Below, one piece after another: positions 1 through 9,598 of a stretch of 64,000 nt of DNA. Origin of the DNA: Phaffia rhodozyma (taxonomy: Eukaryota; Basidiomycota; Tremellomycetes; Cystofilobasidiales; Mrakiaceae); contig JACGZH010000001.1 in assembly GCA_014706385.1 (NCBI GenBank), positions 2,279,501 through 2,343,500 of the forward strand. Reading direction: 5' to 3'. The translations under genes were made by a program, and so were the position numbers. Numbering within the stretch: position 1 is the stretch's first letter; every line of letters starts with the position of its first letter. A model generated the notes under the pieces. That model saw only the letters and a list, made by a program, of their open reading frames with translations. It was not told the origin of the DNA and made no database searches.

Positions 1-261
1 ATTATTTCTGCTTCTCCTGATCTAAGACGCTCGGCTAGATGTCTCGTTGTTTCCGAAACATGTCATGACTGACTCGATTCTTGCTGATCCCAGTTTGCCT
101 CGTTCAAAGACTTTATCACTCATCAAATCAAATCTCCGGCATACTTTACAATTCAGGCTCAAGACATTCCGCTGTGGTCTTCTGTCGTAGAGACCGCCAC
201 CAAGGAGACTCACGCAGCTGCTCATCCAACCTGCGTAGGAAGAGTAAGGAAAAGACAGCCG
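1..261. other. 3' flank of the recombinase-like gene
   Basis: This stretch follows the stop codon of the minus-strand gene at 262. Minus-strand reading frames remain open in parts of it, and a CTACGCAG acceptor-like string lies just downstream of the stop (around 225-235), so an extra terminal exon is possible. I could not find a donor that keeps frame with it, so no gene is called here. Confidence 0.3.
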
Positions 262-2703
262 TCAAGTCAGTAGAAGGAATGAAGCGATCTGGACGTAATC
301 TTCTCTCTGCCGTTTCTCCCTAGTCCGTTTCTCTTCTTCCTCCCTGTACTTGATCGACATCAAGTGCAGCTCTCGCCCTTTCTCTTTCAGCATCACATTG
401 GTCGAATCCGCCTCCGACTTGGCGTCTGCTGCCCCCCAAAAGTCACGTACCCCTCTCAACTGCGTCTCTTCGACCCTCCATCCCTTCTCATCCAGCAACT
501 GCTTGATCTCTACACAAGCTACCAGCCTGGTCAGTCGTTGTCCCTCTGTCCATCTTCCATCCAACTCATCTGACGTCATATGTTTCTCCATCCATCCCAT
601 CTCACTCCACAGTCTCTTTCGCTCCAATGTCTCCTGCTTCAGAGCCTCCAGACTCAGCCGCATGGGAGTCTCTAAGATCGTCCTGTCCCGCACGACTGCA
701 ATCCCTTGCCGTCGCACGACCGGATCCGACGTTCGTTGGGCAGCCCTCTCTGCGAAAGTCTTTATCCGACAAGATATTCCCTCGTAGATCTTCTGCCGTG
801 CGACTATGGCCGTCCTCTGATAGACCGCATTGTATATTTCATTGCGTCCCACTATGGCCGATACTTTACCTGCAGCTTCCGTGACGACTGCGTCTATATC
901 TGCCGCTACCTGTTGTTGGTCGGCTAGCTTTGCAGCTGCCATCAGTTGTTGGACCCCGGAATACTTCTGCGCCTGAAACTGCTTCTTTAATTCCCTCCGC
1001 ATCCTCTCTGCCTCAAGCTTCCACTCACCTGCCTTCGGCTTCCTCTGTTCTGCCTTCAGCCTTCTCTGTTCTGCTTTCTCCTCTGCCTTCAGCCTCTTCT
1101 GCTCTGCCTTCTGCCTCCTCTGCTCTATCTGCTCCTGTGCCTCAAGCTTCCACTTCTCTATCTCCGGGTCACAAATTGGACATCGACAGAACTCGAAGAT
1201 CCAACAATCGCAACGCTCTTGAAGACGACAGACACATCCCGTTGTGGCTCGTTTTTGACAAGGACCGCAATCACAAAGGCAATCGTCTCTGCAGACATCT
1301 CCATGGCATGCGCAAGTCCATCCTTTGTTCTTGTAGTGTACGTCGAGTACGCATCCTGTGTACTCCTGATAGATCTGTTTCCACAGTTCCACCCTATGAT
1401 CATCGAAGCCAATCCTGCGTCCAGTGTAGCTGGCCAAGCCAGGAAGGAGAGGAGGCTTTGAGAAATGATGTGAGGTTCCTCGTGAGGAACAGAACGCTGA
1501 GTCTTTGGTTACCCTAGACTTGAGTTGCTCCCTAAGGCTGACAGATGGTGTATTCCAGAGATATGGGAAAGTGATCCCTGCTGTCTTTGCCGAGGTGGTG
1601 TGAGACAATTGCCTCTCGAGGATGGGCCTCCAGGTTTGTTGGTCGATTTCATCTAGAGTGTTCAGCCACTCATCCGCGAGCATTCGACAGTTCGCCCCGG
1701 TATCACAATGGACGAATGTCATCACATCGAGTGTTCCGAGGATATCTTCGATAAGAGCTGGGTTGCGGCAAACCCTGTCAACCGAGGTCGCAAGGACCAG
1801 AGTCTGGATTACGACATCAAGTGGAAGGTAGATCAGCATGACACTTAGACTCGGATAAAGGTAGGACAGGCAAAAACATACCTTCTTGTTTCCTTTGCAT
1901 GCTTTGAGCAGATGATTATCCTTGTATGCAGAGATTCCATTGCACTCCAGCACATAGGTATCTCCTTTGAAGTCGCCTAGCATATGTTGTAGAAGACCTA
2001 CTTGGGCGTCCAACGATGTTCGACTATCTGAAAATTTAGATGTTCGGCCGAGCACGACGACGCGCTCGATTTGGCGAGCTTCGATATGATGCTGGACGAA
2101 ACTCTGGAACTGGTACAATTTGGATGTTGCGGCAAGTTGAAGTGGACCGTTGGGAGGAGGGAACGGGACCGAAGGGGCCAGTGGGATGAGAAGAGGGACT
2201 TCATCACTCTCGTCTTCATGTTCGTACTCGAAATCATCTTTATCTTCAACTTCAACTTCAACTTTAAGGTCAGCGTCGTCGTCCTCATCCTCGTGGCCCT
2301 CAGGTGAGTTGTCGTTCACACTTGAGAACACGTTCGATAGCTTCTTGTATGACGCTACCGTACGCTGAAAACAGATCATATATTTGGACGCTCCCGATGT
2401 TATCAAGCGCCCATGCAACATCTGTTGCCGTACAACGGGTACATGCGCGCTGACAGGGACTAGCCGCGCTCTGAGTCCGGGTTGATCCTTATCTTGGATG
2501 CCGAAGGACCACCAGGAAATGTCATGCTGAGAAAAGAAATACAGAATCTTGTCGATCTCGTCCTCTCGACGAGTCATTCGCTCAGGACTGATAGTGATGA
2601 CTGTGATCGGTATGTTGTTGGTACTTCTTTGGATGAGAGTGTCTCGCAGGTGGCTACGATCATCCCATGAATGCGCATGGGATGATACATACTCGACAAC
2701 CAT
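262..2703 (-). CDS. Tandem serine-recombinase-like protein with Cys-rich cluster and coiled coil
   Basis: The frame holds 813 codons. Seen in the sequence: around 1600-2075 it reads like a resolvase catalytic domain, with VVLGRTSKF (Arg-x-Ser as in the YxRxS motif), then SLDAQ, then LVLATSVDRVCRNP matching the DRxxR helix, then an ILER-like stretch. The start of this ORF (2500-2703) resembles the second half of another such domain: YVSSHAHSWDDRSHL, then SPERMTRREDEIDKIL. Downstream come about 15 cysteines in roughly 63 residues (about 1165-1360), a Lys/Glu/Arg-rich coiled coil (about 980-1160) and a charged tail. A 78-nt GTATGT...CAG segment (1804-1881) can be removed in frame and joins GNKK directly to TLVLATSVDR, as in the family. 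Known: such domains cut DNA through the serine. Inferred: a mobile-element enzyme or a domesticated relative. The domain call rests on motif matching only, and D2 lacks the Arg expected near its AYKDN segment. Confidence 0.6.
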   Translation of the reverse strand: MVVEYVSSHAHSWDDRSHLRDTLIQRSTNNIPITVITISPERMTRREDEIDKILYFFSQHDISWWSFGIQDKDQPGLRARLVPVSAHVPVVRQQMLHGRLITSGASKYMICFQRTVASYKKLSNVFSSVNDNSPEGHEDEDDDADLKVEVEVEDKDDFEYEHEDESDEVPLLIPLAPSVPFPPPNGPLQLAATSKLYQFQSFVQHHIEARQIERVVVLGRTSKFSDSRTSLDAQVGLLQHMLGDFKGDTYVLECNGISAYKDNHLLKACKGNKKVCFCLSYLYPSLSVMLIYLPLDVVIQTLVLATSVDRVCRNPALIEDILGTLDVMTFVHCDTGANCRMLADEWLNTLDEIDQQTWRPILERQLSHTTSAKTAGITFPYLWNTPSVSLREQLKSRVTKDSAFCSSRGTSHHFSKPPLLPGLASYTGRRIGFDDHRVELWKQIYQEYTGCVLDVHYKNKGWTCACHGDVCRDDCLCDCGPCQKRATTGCVCRLQERCDCWIFEFCRCPICDPEIEKWKLEAQEQIEQRRQKAEQKRLKAEEKAEQRRLKAEQRKPKAGEWKLEAERMRRELKKQFQAQKYSGVQQLMAAAKLADQQQVAADIDAVVTEAAGKVSAIVGRNEIYNAVYQRTAIVARQKIYEGISCRIKTFAERAAQRTSDPVVRRQGIAVVRDRTILETPMRLSLEALKQETLERKRLWSEMGWMEKHMTSDELDGRWTEGQRLTRLVACVEIKQLLDEKGWRVEETQLRGVRDFWGAADAKSEADSTNVMLKEKGRELHLMSIKYREEEEKRTREKRQREDYVQIASFLLLT

Positions 2704-2712
2704 GAAAGTCGA

Positions 2713-2862
2713 TTACTGGCTGCTGATCTCAACGCTCTGGGTTAGAGTCGAAAATTGTCTATCGACACTGCTCGACCCAGTTGATACCTCAAGTGTGCTA
2801 GACCTCATAAAGAAGCACACGTCACTCGGAGGGACTTGTGCTTTGTTTCGAGTGTGGGACAT
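2713..2862 (-). pseudogene. First half of resolvase domain 1, cut off by in-frame TAA
   Basis: Directly upstream of the ATG at 2703 the same reading frame continues back to an ATG at 2860-2862. The only interruption is one TAA at 2713-2715. The 49 codons before the stop include VCFFMRSS and SVDRQ, which fit the first strand (R-x-S) and the following helix of a serine recombinase. The spacing from SVDRQ across the stop to YVSS matches that of the second copy. It therefore looks like the missing front of the first domain, separated by a nonsense change, a read-through stop or a very short intron (GTTGAG...GTCGAG, 42 nt, could remove it in frame). I cannot decide between these from DNA alone. 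Confidence 0.5.
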
Positions 2863-3824
2863 TTCATATGATGATAATATATGTACTTGCAGATGTGATG
2901 AGATGAAGAAGACAAAGGAAAGCCATATATTGTGAAGAACGTTATATAGACGAGCGTTGACAGGAAAGAAACAGGAACAGCGGTCGACAGGTGTTCAGCC
3001 GTCAAAGGGAGGTTCGCAGGCACAGCCGGTTGAGTTCAGGACAGAATTCAGGGCAAAACTCGAGCAGGCACACAAGCGATCAACATCTTGCCCTGATGAC
3101 GTTCTCTCAAAGCATCTCCAGCCACCACGAGAGAGGAAGTCTCTGAGTTCACAGACAGAGCGAGGAAGCTGACGGTGCCTCGCTGTTCCTTTGTCTTTCT
3201 GTCTTTCTGTCTTTCTGTCTCTTTGATGCTTACTCTCAGACTTGATAGAACAGAGATGTGAACGCGTCGCGCAACACGCTGCACCTAGCCCTTCACCGGG
3301 AGGAGAACCAGGAGGCAAGAATGCCGGGCTTTGACGCTGTCGCTAGTAGGGCTGAGGCTGGAGCTGGCACACATTAAGCCCATGACCCATGGGGATTCGG
3401 TAGTTCATGGTCTAAGGGCACCCCAGTCCAAAGGGGCCATGTATGGACCGCCGTCGGTTAGGGTTGCTTTCTATTAGCCAAAGCCATTTAGCTAGCCAAT
3501 AGTTGATTTACGTCACGTGATCTTTGTCACCCATCTGACTTGAGACAAAAGTCAGACAAGAGCAGTTTGCCGAGCGAATCTAGGTGAGCTCAGCCGATAT
3601 CCGGAGCCTGGCCTTTTTCTCTTGATCCCCACACAACTCGTACGTGCTTGTAATTTTTGTGTGCATAGGGGCTCGTTGTCGAGTCGGAAAAGATGAGGGT
3701 TGGGATGTCTGGGTCGTAAAGATGAGAAACAAGAGAAAAACTAACTTTTGCCGCGTCCATCCATCCCCACTTTTCGATTAGGACATCAAGTACTAGTCAG
3801 CTCCGGCTTAAATCGATTCGTACA
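2863..3824. other. Intergenic region, divergent promoters, TTTCTGTC repeat
   Basis: No convincing coding exon was found. The stretch holds a short TTTCTGTC microsatellite near 3191-3222, an ACGCGT at 3262-3267, a CCAAT box near 3496-3500 and a CACGTG box at 3514-3519. The last two lie about 310-330 bp upstream of the P1 start codon and fit a ribosomal-protein promoter. Confidence 0.5.
3513..3523. promoter_or_regulatory. CACGTG-centred 11-mer upstream of RPP1
   Basis: TCACGTGATCT lies about 300 bp before the P1 ATG. The identical 11-mer occurs at 22539-22549, about the same distance before the UDP-glucose dehydrogenase ATG. CACGTG is the core site of bHLH factors such as Cbf1; binding here is inference. 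Confidence 0.4.
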
Positions 3825-4066
3825 ATGGTGCGTTCATCAGGATTTTCATAACTTGCAATGAGAGGAGCAGTGGTACTTTGGTAGACAAAGCGTCGTGGAG
3901 GGAGAAAAGGGGGAGATGAGAAGAAGGAAGCACGGTCTAGCGGTCAGAACGTAGAACAAGGCGTTGGTAGAAAGCGACTCGGTAGTACATTCACAGCATT
4001 GAGACTTACATGGACGACTTCTTTTCTTACCGTTCACAGTCTGAACTCGCCGCCTCCTACGCCGCT

Positions 4067-4098
<32 letters not shown>

Positions 4099-4550
4099 CT
4101 CTGAGAAGCTCGTCACTCTCACCACCGCCGCCAAGGTTGAGCTTGAGCCCATCTGGGCCACTCTCCTTGCCAAGGCCCTCGAGGGAAAGAACGTCAAGGA
4201 GTTGCTTTCCAACGTCGGATCCGGAGCCGGAGGAGGTTAGTGATTTTTATCTGCTGGCATTCGATCGGATCTTTATTTACGGTTCTCCGTTTTCGTCCTT
4301 GCTGGAATCTCTACAGCTGCCCCCGCCGCCGCCGTCGCCGGTGGAGCTTCCGCTGACGCCTCTGCCCCCGCTGAGGAGAAGAAGGAGGAGAAGGCTGAGG
4401 ACAAGGAGGAGTCTGACGACGACGTGAGTGCTTGCCGACTTTCTCGTAGTGTTTCAAGGTTCCCATTTCTGACCAAAGCTTTATTTCCTTTTGCTCCCTA
4501 AACCCGTTGACTATCCGAACGATCAGATGGGTTTCGGACTTTTCGATTAA
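3825..4550 (+). CDS. RPP1: 60S acidic ribosomal protein P1
   Basis: This is one of the ribosomal stalk proteins that recruit elongation factors to the large subunit. Four exons can be assembled: 3825-3827 (only the ATG), 4040-4235, 4317-4423 and 4527-4550, giving 109 residues. The product starts [17 protein letters not shown], has a conserved helical N-terminal dimerisation region, then an Ala/Gly-rich hinge, an acidic Lys/Glu run, and ends in SDDDMGFGLFD, the invariant P1/P2 C-terminus. A 212-nt intron (GTGCGT...ACAG) directly follows the start codon. The start is chosen because MSELAA is the family N-terminus; the frame-open ATG at 4010 would add residues the family lacks. Introns 2 and 3 are 81 and 103 nt. 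Length and motifs match P1 exactly. Confidence 0.95.
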
Positions 4551-5169
4551 ACTCCCTCGCCTAAAAACCCTTTTCTTCAACCCCCTCTCGTGGCATCGTT
4601 CACTCGACCGCTGCGTTTGTTGTCCTTTCCTCACGAGTTTTGTCCTTGTCTGGTTTCCAAATGGATATGCATGACATGAGGTTTCCAAATGATCCGAACA
4701 CACACACACACACATACGAGAAAAGAGAGAATGCCCATGGCAATATGGCTATGTTTTAAAAACCAACATGATCTCGTACATCAGGTTAGGAGCAGACCTC
4801 GCAAAATCAGTTTCTGGCGGGGGGGGGGGGGGGTGGTGATAATATTCCTACGCTTTCTATCCTTGAGCTTAAGGATGGTCTTTTTTTTGTTTGCTTGTTT
4901 CTGGCTGGATCTCGATATCTATATCCACGTGTTGGACGGATTCCCCTCTTTGTTTTCTCAGGTTTGCACCAACTACGAAACGAAACAAAAAGCAAAGATA
5001 AAACACAGTCTTGACGTGTTCGTTTGCTCAGTCGCTTCATGTTCAACGAACAAGTCCCCGGTTCAAGGATTTACTCTTTGAATAAACACATGTCGTTCCC
5101 TTTAGAGAAAATGATAGAAAGAACGAGTCTAATCCTGATCCGACGTGATGCCTCTAATCCGAACTCTAC
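4551..5169. other. Intergenic region between convergent genes; CA repeat and G-run
   Basis: This holds the 3' ends of the P1 gene and of the minus-strand phosphatase gene. A CA dinucleotide run lies at about 4698-4714 and an uninterrupted run of 15 G at 4819-4833. No coding exon is seen. Confidence 0.6.
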
Positions 5170-7018
5170 TTATTCCTCCGCCAGAGCTCTAAAGTCACCC
5201 AGACTGTTGACGATGTAACTAGGGGTCGTACCACTGCTCTCGATGTCATCCACCTTGTTGACACCGGTGAGGACGAGCATGGTGGACGTTCCTCCTTTGA
5301 TACCAAACTGAACGAGCGGCAAGAGTTAAAAGCATGGTCAGCGGGCTTGGACGAGCGACGCGCGGATGAGAAGGGGAAGGCCCTTACTTCGATATCGGTG
5401 TTGAGTCGATCTCCAACCATGAGGGTTCTCGATCGGTCAAAGTGTCGCCTGTTGAGTGATTGCAATATAATTCATGTTTAGTTTCCCATGAGGTTCACTC
5501 TCCCAAAGAATAACGAGGAAGAAGAAAAAACAAAACAAAACAAAACAAATTTAGGTAAGGAAACAAGAAACAAAGAAAACTACCCACTTGGCCACGATGC
5601 AATCCATCATGCTCTTGTTTGGCTTTCCGACGACGATCGGGTCCCGTCCGGTCGAGTACCTCAACGGGGCCGAGAGGGAACCTGAGCCAGGGTAGAGTAC
5701 GCCGTTCGAAGGGAACGTCGAGTCATCGTTTGTGATGACGAACTCTGTCGACTTGTCCAAAGTGAGCGCGAGGTGAGCTCGGGCGAGCTTGGCGTAGTTG
5801 ATATGAGTGTCAAAGCTAATTCGCGCACAACGAAGGAGAGAGAGAGAGAGATGCCAGAGAAACAGAGAAGGAGAAGATGGTTTTTCGATTTAGTAAATTG
5901 GAAAGCGTGGGATGCAATCACTATTCGAGAGAAAGAAAGAGACAGCCTACCCGCAGAGGACGGCACCGATCTCGGAATCATGCTTTATCGAGCTAAAATC
6001 CTGACTAGGCAACGGTTTGTTGGATTCTGGGTCCTGTTTTTACGTTTCACCGGCACAAAACGGGAGGGGAGAGACAAGAATCGAAAGCCCAAAGAGTGAG
6101 GACGTCAGGACGACCGGTGCAAGCAAGACTTGATCGGTAGAACGAGAACTGTTCCCAACTGACCGATCCTCCACATGTGTTGATACCCTCGCTGTGAAGC
6201 TCGTCTTCCAATCCCTTTTCTCCAATGACAAACACCTTCTTGTCCTTTGGGAACTTGAGGATTTGAGAAAAGTACACTGCAGAGGCGTAGGCTGAACCAA
6301 AGATCTCGTCCTATGAATGATGTGCCCGAGCGTATACAACGAATGGGAAAAGGCAACAGAGAAGGGAGTGAGAATCTGATGTGCTCTGCTGATAAAAAAA
6401 ACTTTTGGTATACCAACCTCGGAAGCCTGGATTCCTAGCTTATCGAACTTTTGCTTGTATTGTGGTCGAGACTTTGTCGCGTTGTTGCTAACAAAGACAA
6501 TGTCCTTCTCTGTGAAGTTGCCAGCGAAGGCAGATGGAGATAATTGCGAGTTCTGTTGATCAGCCGGCTGATCCTTGAGAACTGCAATAGCGCATTCCAA
6601 CGGCAAGGAGTTGACTGACTTAATGTACGGAAGTATTCCAGAGCCTCCTTGACATCAGGAACCAACTCGTTTCCATGCCAGATGACCTGTCGACGAGGCA
6701 GAAGGATGGAAGAGTGACGCATGTGTTACAGTTGTGAGCGTGCAGATCGTCTTTTTGGTTCTGTCTGTAGCAGACAGGTTTAAAGCAAGAAAGGACGTAC
6801 ACCATCGCAATCGAGCAAAATGGTATCAAACTGATCGACTGAATGAATCGAAGAAGGAAAGAAAAGAAGAAAGAAGGAAAGAAAGACCGAATGATTCGTT
6901 CAGCCCACGAATGGTTCCAGTGATGGTCTACTTCTGGAAGACGAGGCTGTTTAAGGAAGGAAGGGAGGAACGCACGCATGGACTTCATGTCCTCTTTGGT
7001 CTTTAAAAACTTTGCCAT
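5170..7018 (-). CDS. PHO13: HAD phosphatase of the PHO13 / phosphoglycolate phosphatase family
   Basis: A metabolite-repair phosphatase of the p-nitrophenylphosphatase family; known members clear 2-phosphoglycolate and similar side products. The spliced protein starts MAKFLKTKEDMKSM and carries the HAD motifs in order: FDTILLDCDGVIWHG (nucleophile DxD), FVSNNATKSR (motif II), VVGKPN (Lys), and LMVGDRLNTDIE (acidic motif IV), followed by FGIKGGTSTMLVLTGV and a C-terminal LAEE stop. At least eight exons are needed. One intron (6510-6619, GTCAGT...ACAG) removes a stretch that would otherwise insert about 35 residues between LEYFRTL and KDIVFVSNN. A GTGGGT donor after IVA keeps the frame into KRHFDRSRTL. 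The family call is firm; individual splice sites are read by eye. Confidence 0.88.
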
Positions 7019-7230
7019 GGTGGTACGTTGATTGATGCTTGTCTGTCTTTGCTTCTCTCGGAAGGAGTGATGAACGAACAGCGAGGGGAGAATGACGCCG
7101 AAGGATTAAGAGATGGGGGGGAGGTTTAGGAATTAAGGGCGGCTGCGCATAACCACATAGCTATTCAACAACCACATAGTTATGTAGGACAACACCGTCT
7201 TTTTCGCGCATGTGCCATGTGCCCAGATCA

Positions 7231-7275
7231 AGTCAAGTCGAGTCAAGTCAAGTCGAGTCAAGTCAAGTCGAGTCA
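7231..7275. repeat. Three exact 15-bp tandem copies before the GNAT gene
   Basis: The unit AGTCAAGTCGAGTCA occurs three times without a mismatch, ending 26 bp before the GNAT start codon. Each unit carries AGTCA, the reverse complement of TGACT, a bZIP half-site. It may be a cluster of factor sites in a short promoter or a neutral minisatellite. Confidence 0.8.
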
Positions 7276-7301
7276 ACTCACATCTCCAAAGCGCTCGCTT
7301 T

Positions 7302-8612
7302 ATGTGTATAGCCTTTTTCAAGAACGCATACGCACCCCCTCAACCGGCAAAGACGCCGAGGGACGTTTATCAATATACCACCAGAGAGGAATACGACTTT
7401 AATTATTGTTTATTGACACAGCCTATTCGGGTGCTCGAAGGATCAGGCAGAGACGTCAGGCTTGTACCTCTAGTTGTGAGTCTCATTCGAGAAGGTTAAG
7501 GAAGGAACATGTGAGAGCGTAGGTTGACCATGACCTTTTTTTTTTCTTTTCCGACGGGGTTTGCTTCTTGAAATGGCGTGTTCTTTATACTGAAAAGCCT
7601 AGCGAATACGCGCAGGCTCTTCTCGACGCTGTTGTCGACCGCCCAGAGGTCTTTCGGTACATGCCGATTAAGCCATGGAAGACCTTGGGAGATGTTTTGG
7701 TTTGGCTGGAAGAGGCCGTTCGGTCTGATCCTGTTCGTCTTTTCTTCTTCTTCTTCTTCTTCTCTCTCTTCCTTTCCTTCACTAGTTATATTCTTAATCT
7801 GTACTTTCTGCTTTGTGATTGATGGGAATGGAAAAAAATAAAACGAAATAGACCAGGCTGTTGTACGCGATTGTGGATAAGCGAACGGGCCTTTTAGCTG
7901 GAATGGTGGCCTATATGAACTCGAGCGCGGTCGACCTAGTGACTGAGCTGAGCTTTGTACTGATGTGTGTATCAGAGTTTTCTTCTTCTTCTTCTTCTTC
8001 TTCTTGTTTTTGTTTGTTTCTTTCTTTCTGGCATTCTAGTTGTCTATCTTGATCAGGTCTGATCCAGACTTTTTTTCTCTCTCTCTCTCCGTTGTATTGA
8101 ACACAAAGTCTGCCTCACGCACAAAGAAGTCATGTGTTGACACATACGGTATCTCTCATGCTAGACCATTCGTTCGATCTCCCGTCCGAGGGTGGACATG
8201 GGTTGCGCCGAGTTCAATGGCAAGGTTCGAGAAATGAGTCCTAGAGGATTTGAATAGATAAAACAAGCTTTGAGCGCTGAAACGAGATTTCTTCTTTTTC
8301 TTTCCTTCTTTCATGCATCTTGTTTGAACAGCTCATGCATCAAACTTGCCATCTGTCAAAGCGGCTCTCCGACTGGGATTTATCCAGGAAACCCCAGAGA
8401 GGATTCGACTGCAACGGGCACTTTTACCGGATAAGGAAGGCACGCTGCCCGGCCGACCGGGTGACGGTCAGTATGAAAGAGGGATCGCCTCCAGAGATTC
8501 ATACATACTTGCTATCACTTATCCGGCCTGGCTCGACGGTGGAGTGAAGGGCACGATGGACCGGCTGGTCAACCGAAAGCCGTCCGGGTCGGGGCCGAAT
8601 GGAGAATTATAA
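7302..8612 (+). CDS. GNAT-family N-acetyltransferase (RimJ/RimL-like)
   Basis: Predicted acetyl-CoA-dependent acetyltransferase of the fungal RimJ/RimL-like GNAT group; substrate unknown. Five exons (7302-7475, 7598-7732, 7852-7964, 8109-8224, 8332-8612) give 272 residues with frame kept at every junction. Motifs: a fungal N-terminal segment ending RLVPLVPSEYAQALLDAV, a PEVFRYMPIKPW strand-loop, LYAIVDKRTG, then ELSFVLILPHAQRSHV (the core strand and AcCoA loop seen as IGFVVILPAFQRTHV in relatives), GLRRVQWQAHASNLPSVKA and ALRLGFIQE. The ATG at 7302 is the first one after the triplicated 15-bp repeat; an upstream ATG at 7212 would translate the repeat. The splice choices rebuild family motifs closely, so the call is firm. 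It is divergent from the phosphatase gene (283 bp apart). Confidence 0.87.
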
Positions 8613-9598
8613 GGACGGGAACCGACTAGACAAGATGTCCTTGGAGGAGGAGATCCGATCCGGACGGACGATGGATCTGCCAAGAATCATGTAGAAAGAA
8701 TAGCGATGGTGATAATGATAACGATAATGGTGATGATAATGATGTAGATAATAATAACAACAAGAACAACAACAACGACAGCAGCAGCATCAGCAGCATC
8801 AGCAGCATCAGCAGCATCAGCAGCATCAGCAGCATCAGCAGCACCAGCACCAGAACCAGCACCAGCAGCGGATACTGAGTAGATGAGATCGACACCCTAT
8901 GTGTTGTACTCTAAACCCGACGGTACACACCGCGAGATGTATGCGCGGCAAGAGTTCTCGATCCTGGGCTCGTCCGTTATCTCCCAGAAGACTTGTGGGC
9001 GCATAACTCATGGCTCTTTTTCTAATTTTAGCTTACTTTGTGCCTGAAGTCTTTCTTATCTATAGACCCCGGAATTTCACCAACCATTCGGTTTACCCCG
9101 GGACCTGCGGCTGCGGAACCGGCTGCGCTCCCACCTATTTTGTAGTCTCTGTCCGGATTCCCTAGTAGTTTTGTCTCTCGATTTCCTAATGTTTTTCCAA
9201 GAGTTTAATTTTTTCACTGTCTTTTATTTATTTATTTATTTTATTTATTCTTTTTCATTACTTTTGAGCTTTCCGCACATCCGCCTAGCCAGCCAGCCAG
9301 CATACATTCAGCCAGCACACGCATACTCCAGTCTCCCACCACACCCCGCTCAGACAAAGGACAGCCAGGAAGCCAGGAAGCCTTATCGGTCAGGCAGAAC
9401 AGGAAACCCAGAAGATTAGCCGGAGGAAAGAACCCAACTGAAGCCGTCATTGCCTATCTCTCGATCCTATCGTATCCACTATCTGTTCGATTCCAGACCA
9501 CGTTACCTTCCTTCCAGCCTCTCGACCCGAAAGCCCGTCGGACACCGTTTGCCAGGGTTATATAGACCTCGCAATAAGCACATAGAAAAGAAAAAAAG
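8613..9598. other. Intergenic region, 3' of GNAT gene and permease promoter
   Basis: No gene seen. The first half is simple-sequence DNA, including an AGCAGCATC array at about 8779-8843 followed by CACCAG units. The rest is T-rich, with several CTTATC/GATAA-type strings (for example near 9056 and 9382) that resemble GATA-factor sites, plausible for a nitrogen-regulated purine permease, but not tested. Confidence 0.5.
8779..8843. repeat. AGCAGCATC tandem repeat
   Basis: A nine-base unit repeats about seven times, continuing into degenerate CAGCACCAG units. It is open in several frames on both strands, but that is a by-product of the repeat. Confidence 0.85.

Noticed and set aside
1998..2288. 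Alternative minus-strand frame rich in Lys/Leu
   Set aside because: It overlaps the recombinase ORF in another frame and reflects the acidic codon repeats.
8626..8895. Open minus-strand frame of Leu/Met repeats
   Set aside because: It is a translation of the CAG/CAT simple repeat and has no other support.
9480..9500. TTCGATTCC string as a possible tRNA B box
   Set aside because: No A box or stems at the right distance; the region is the leader of the permease gene.
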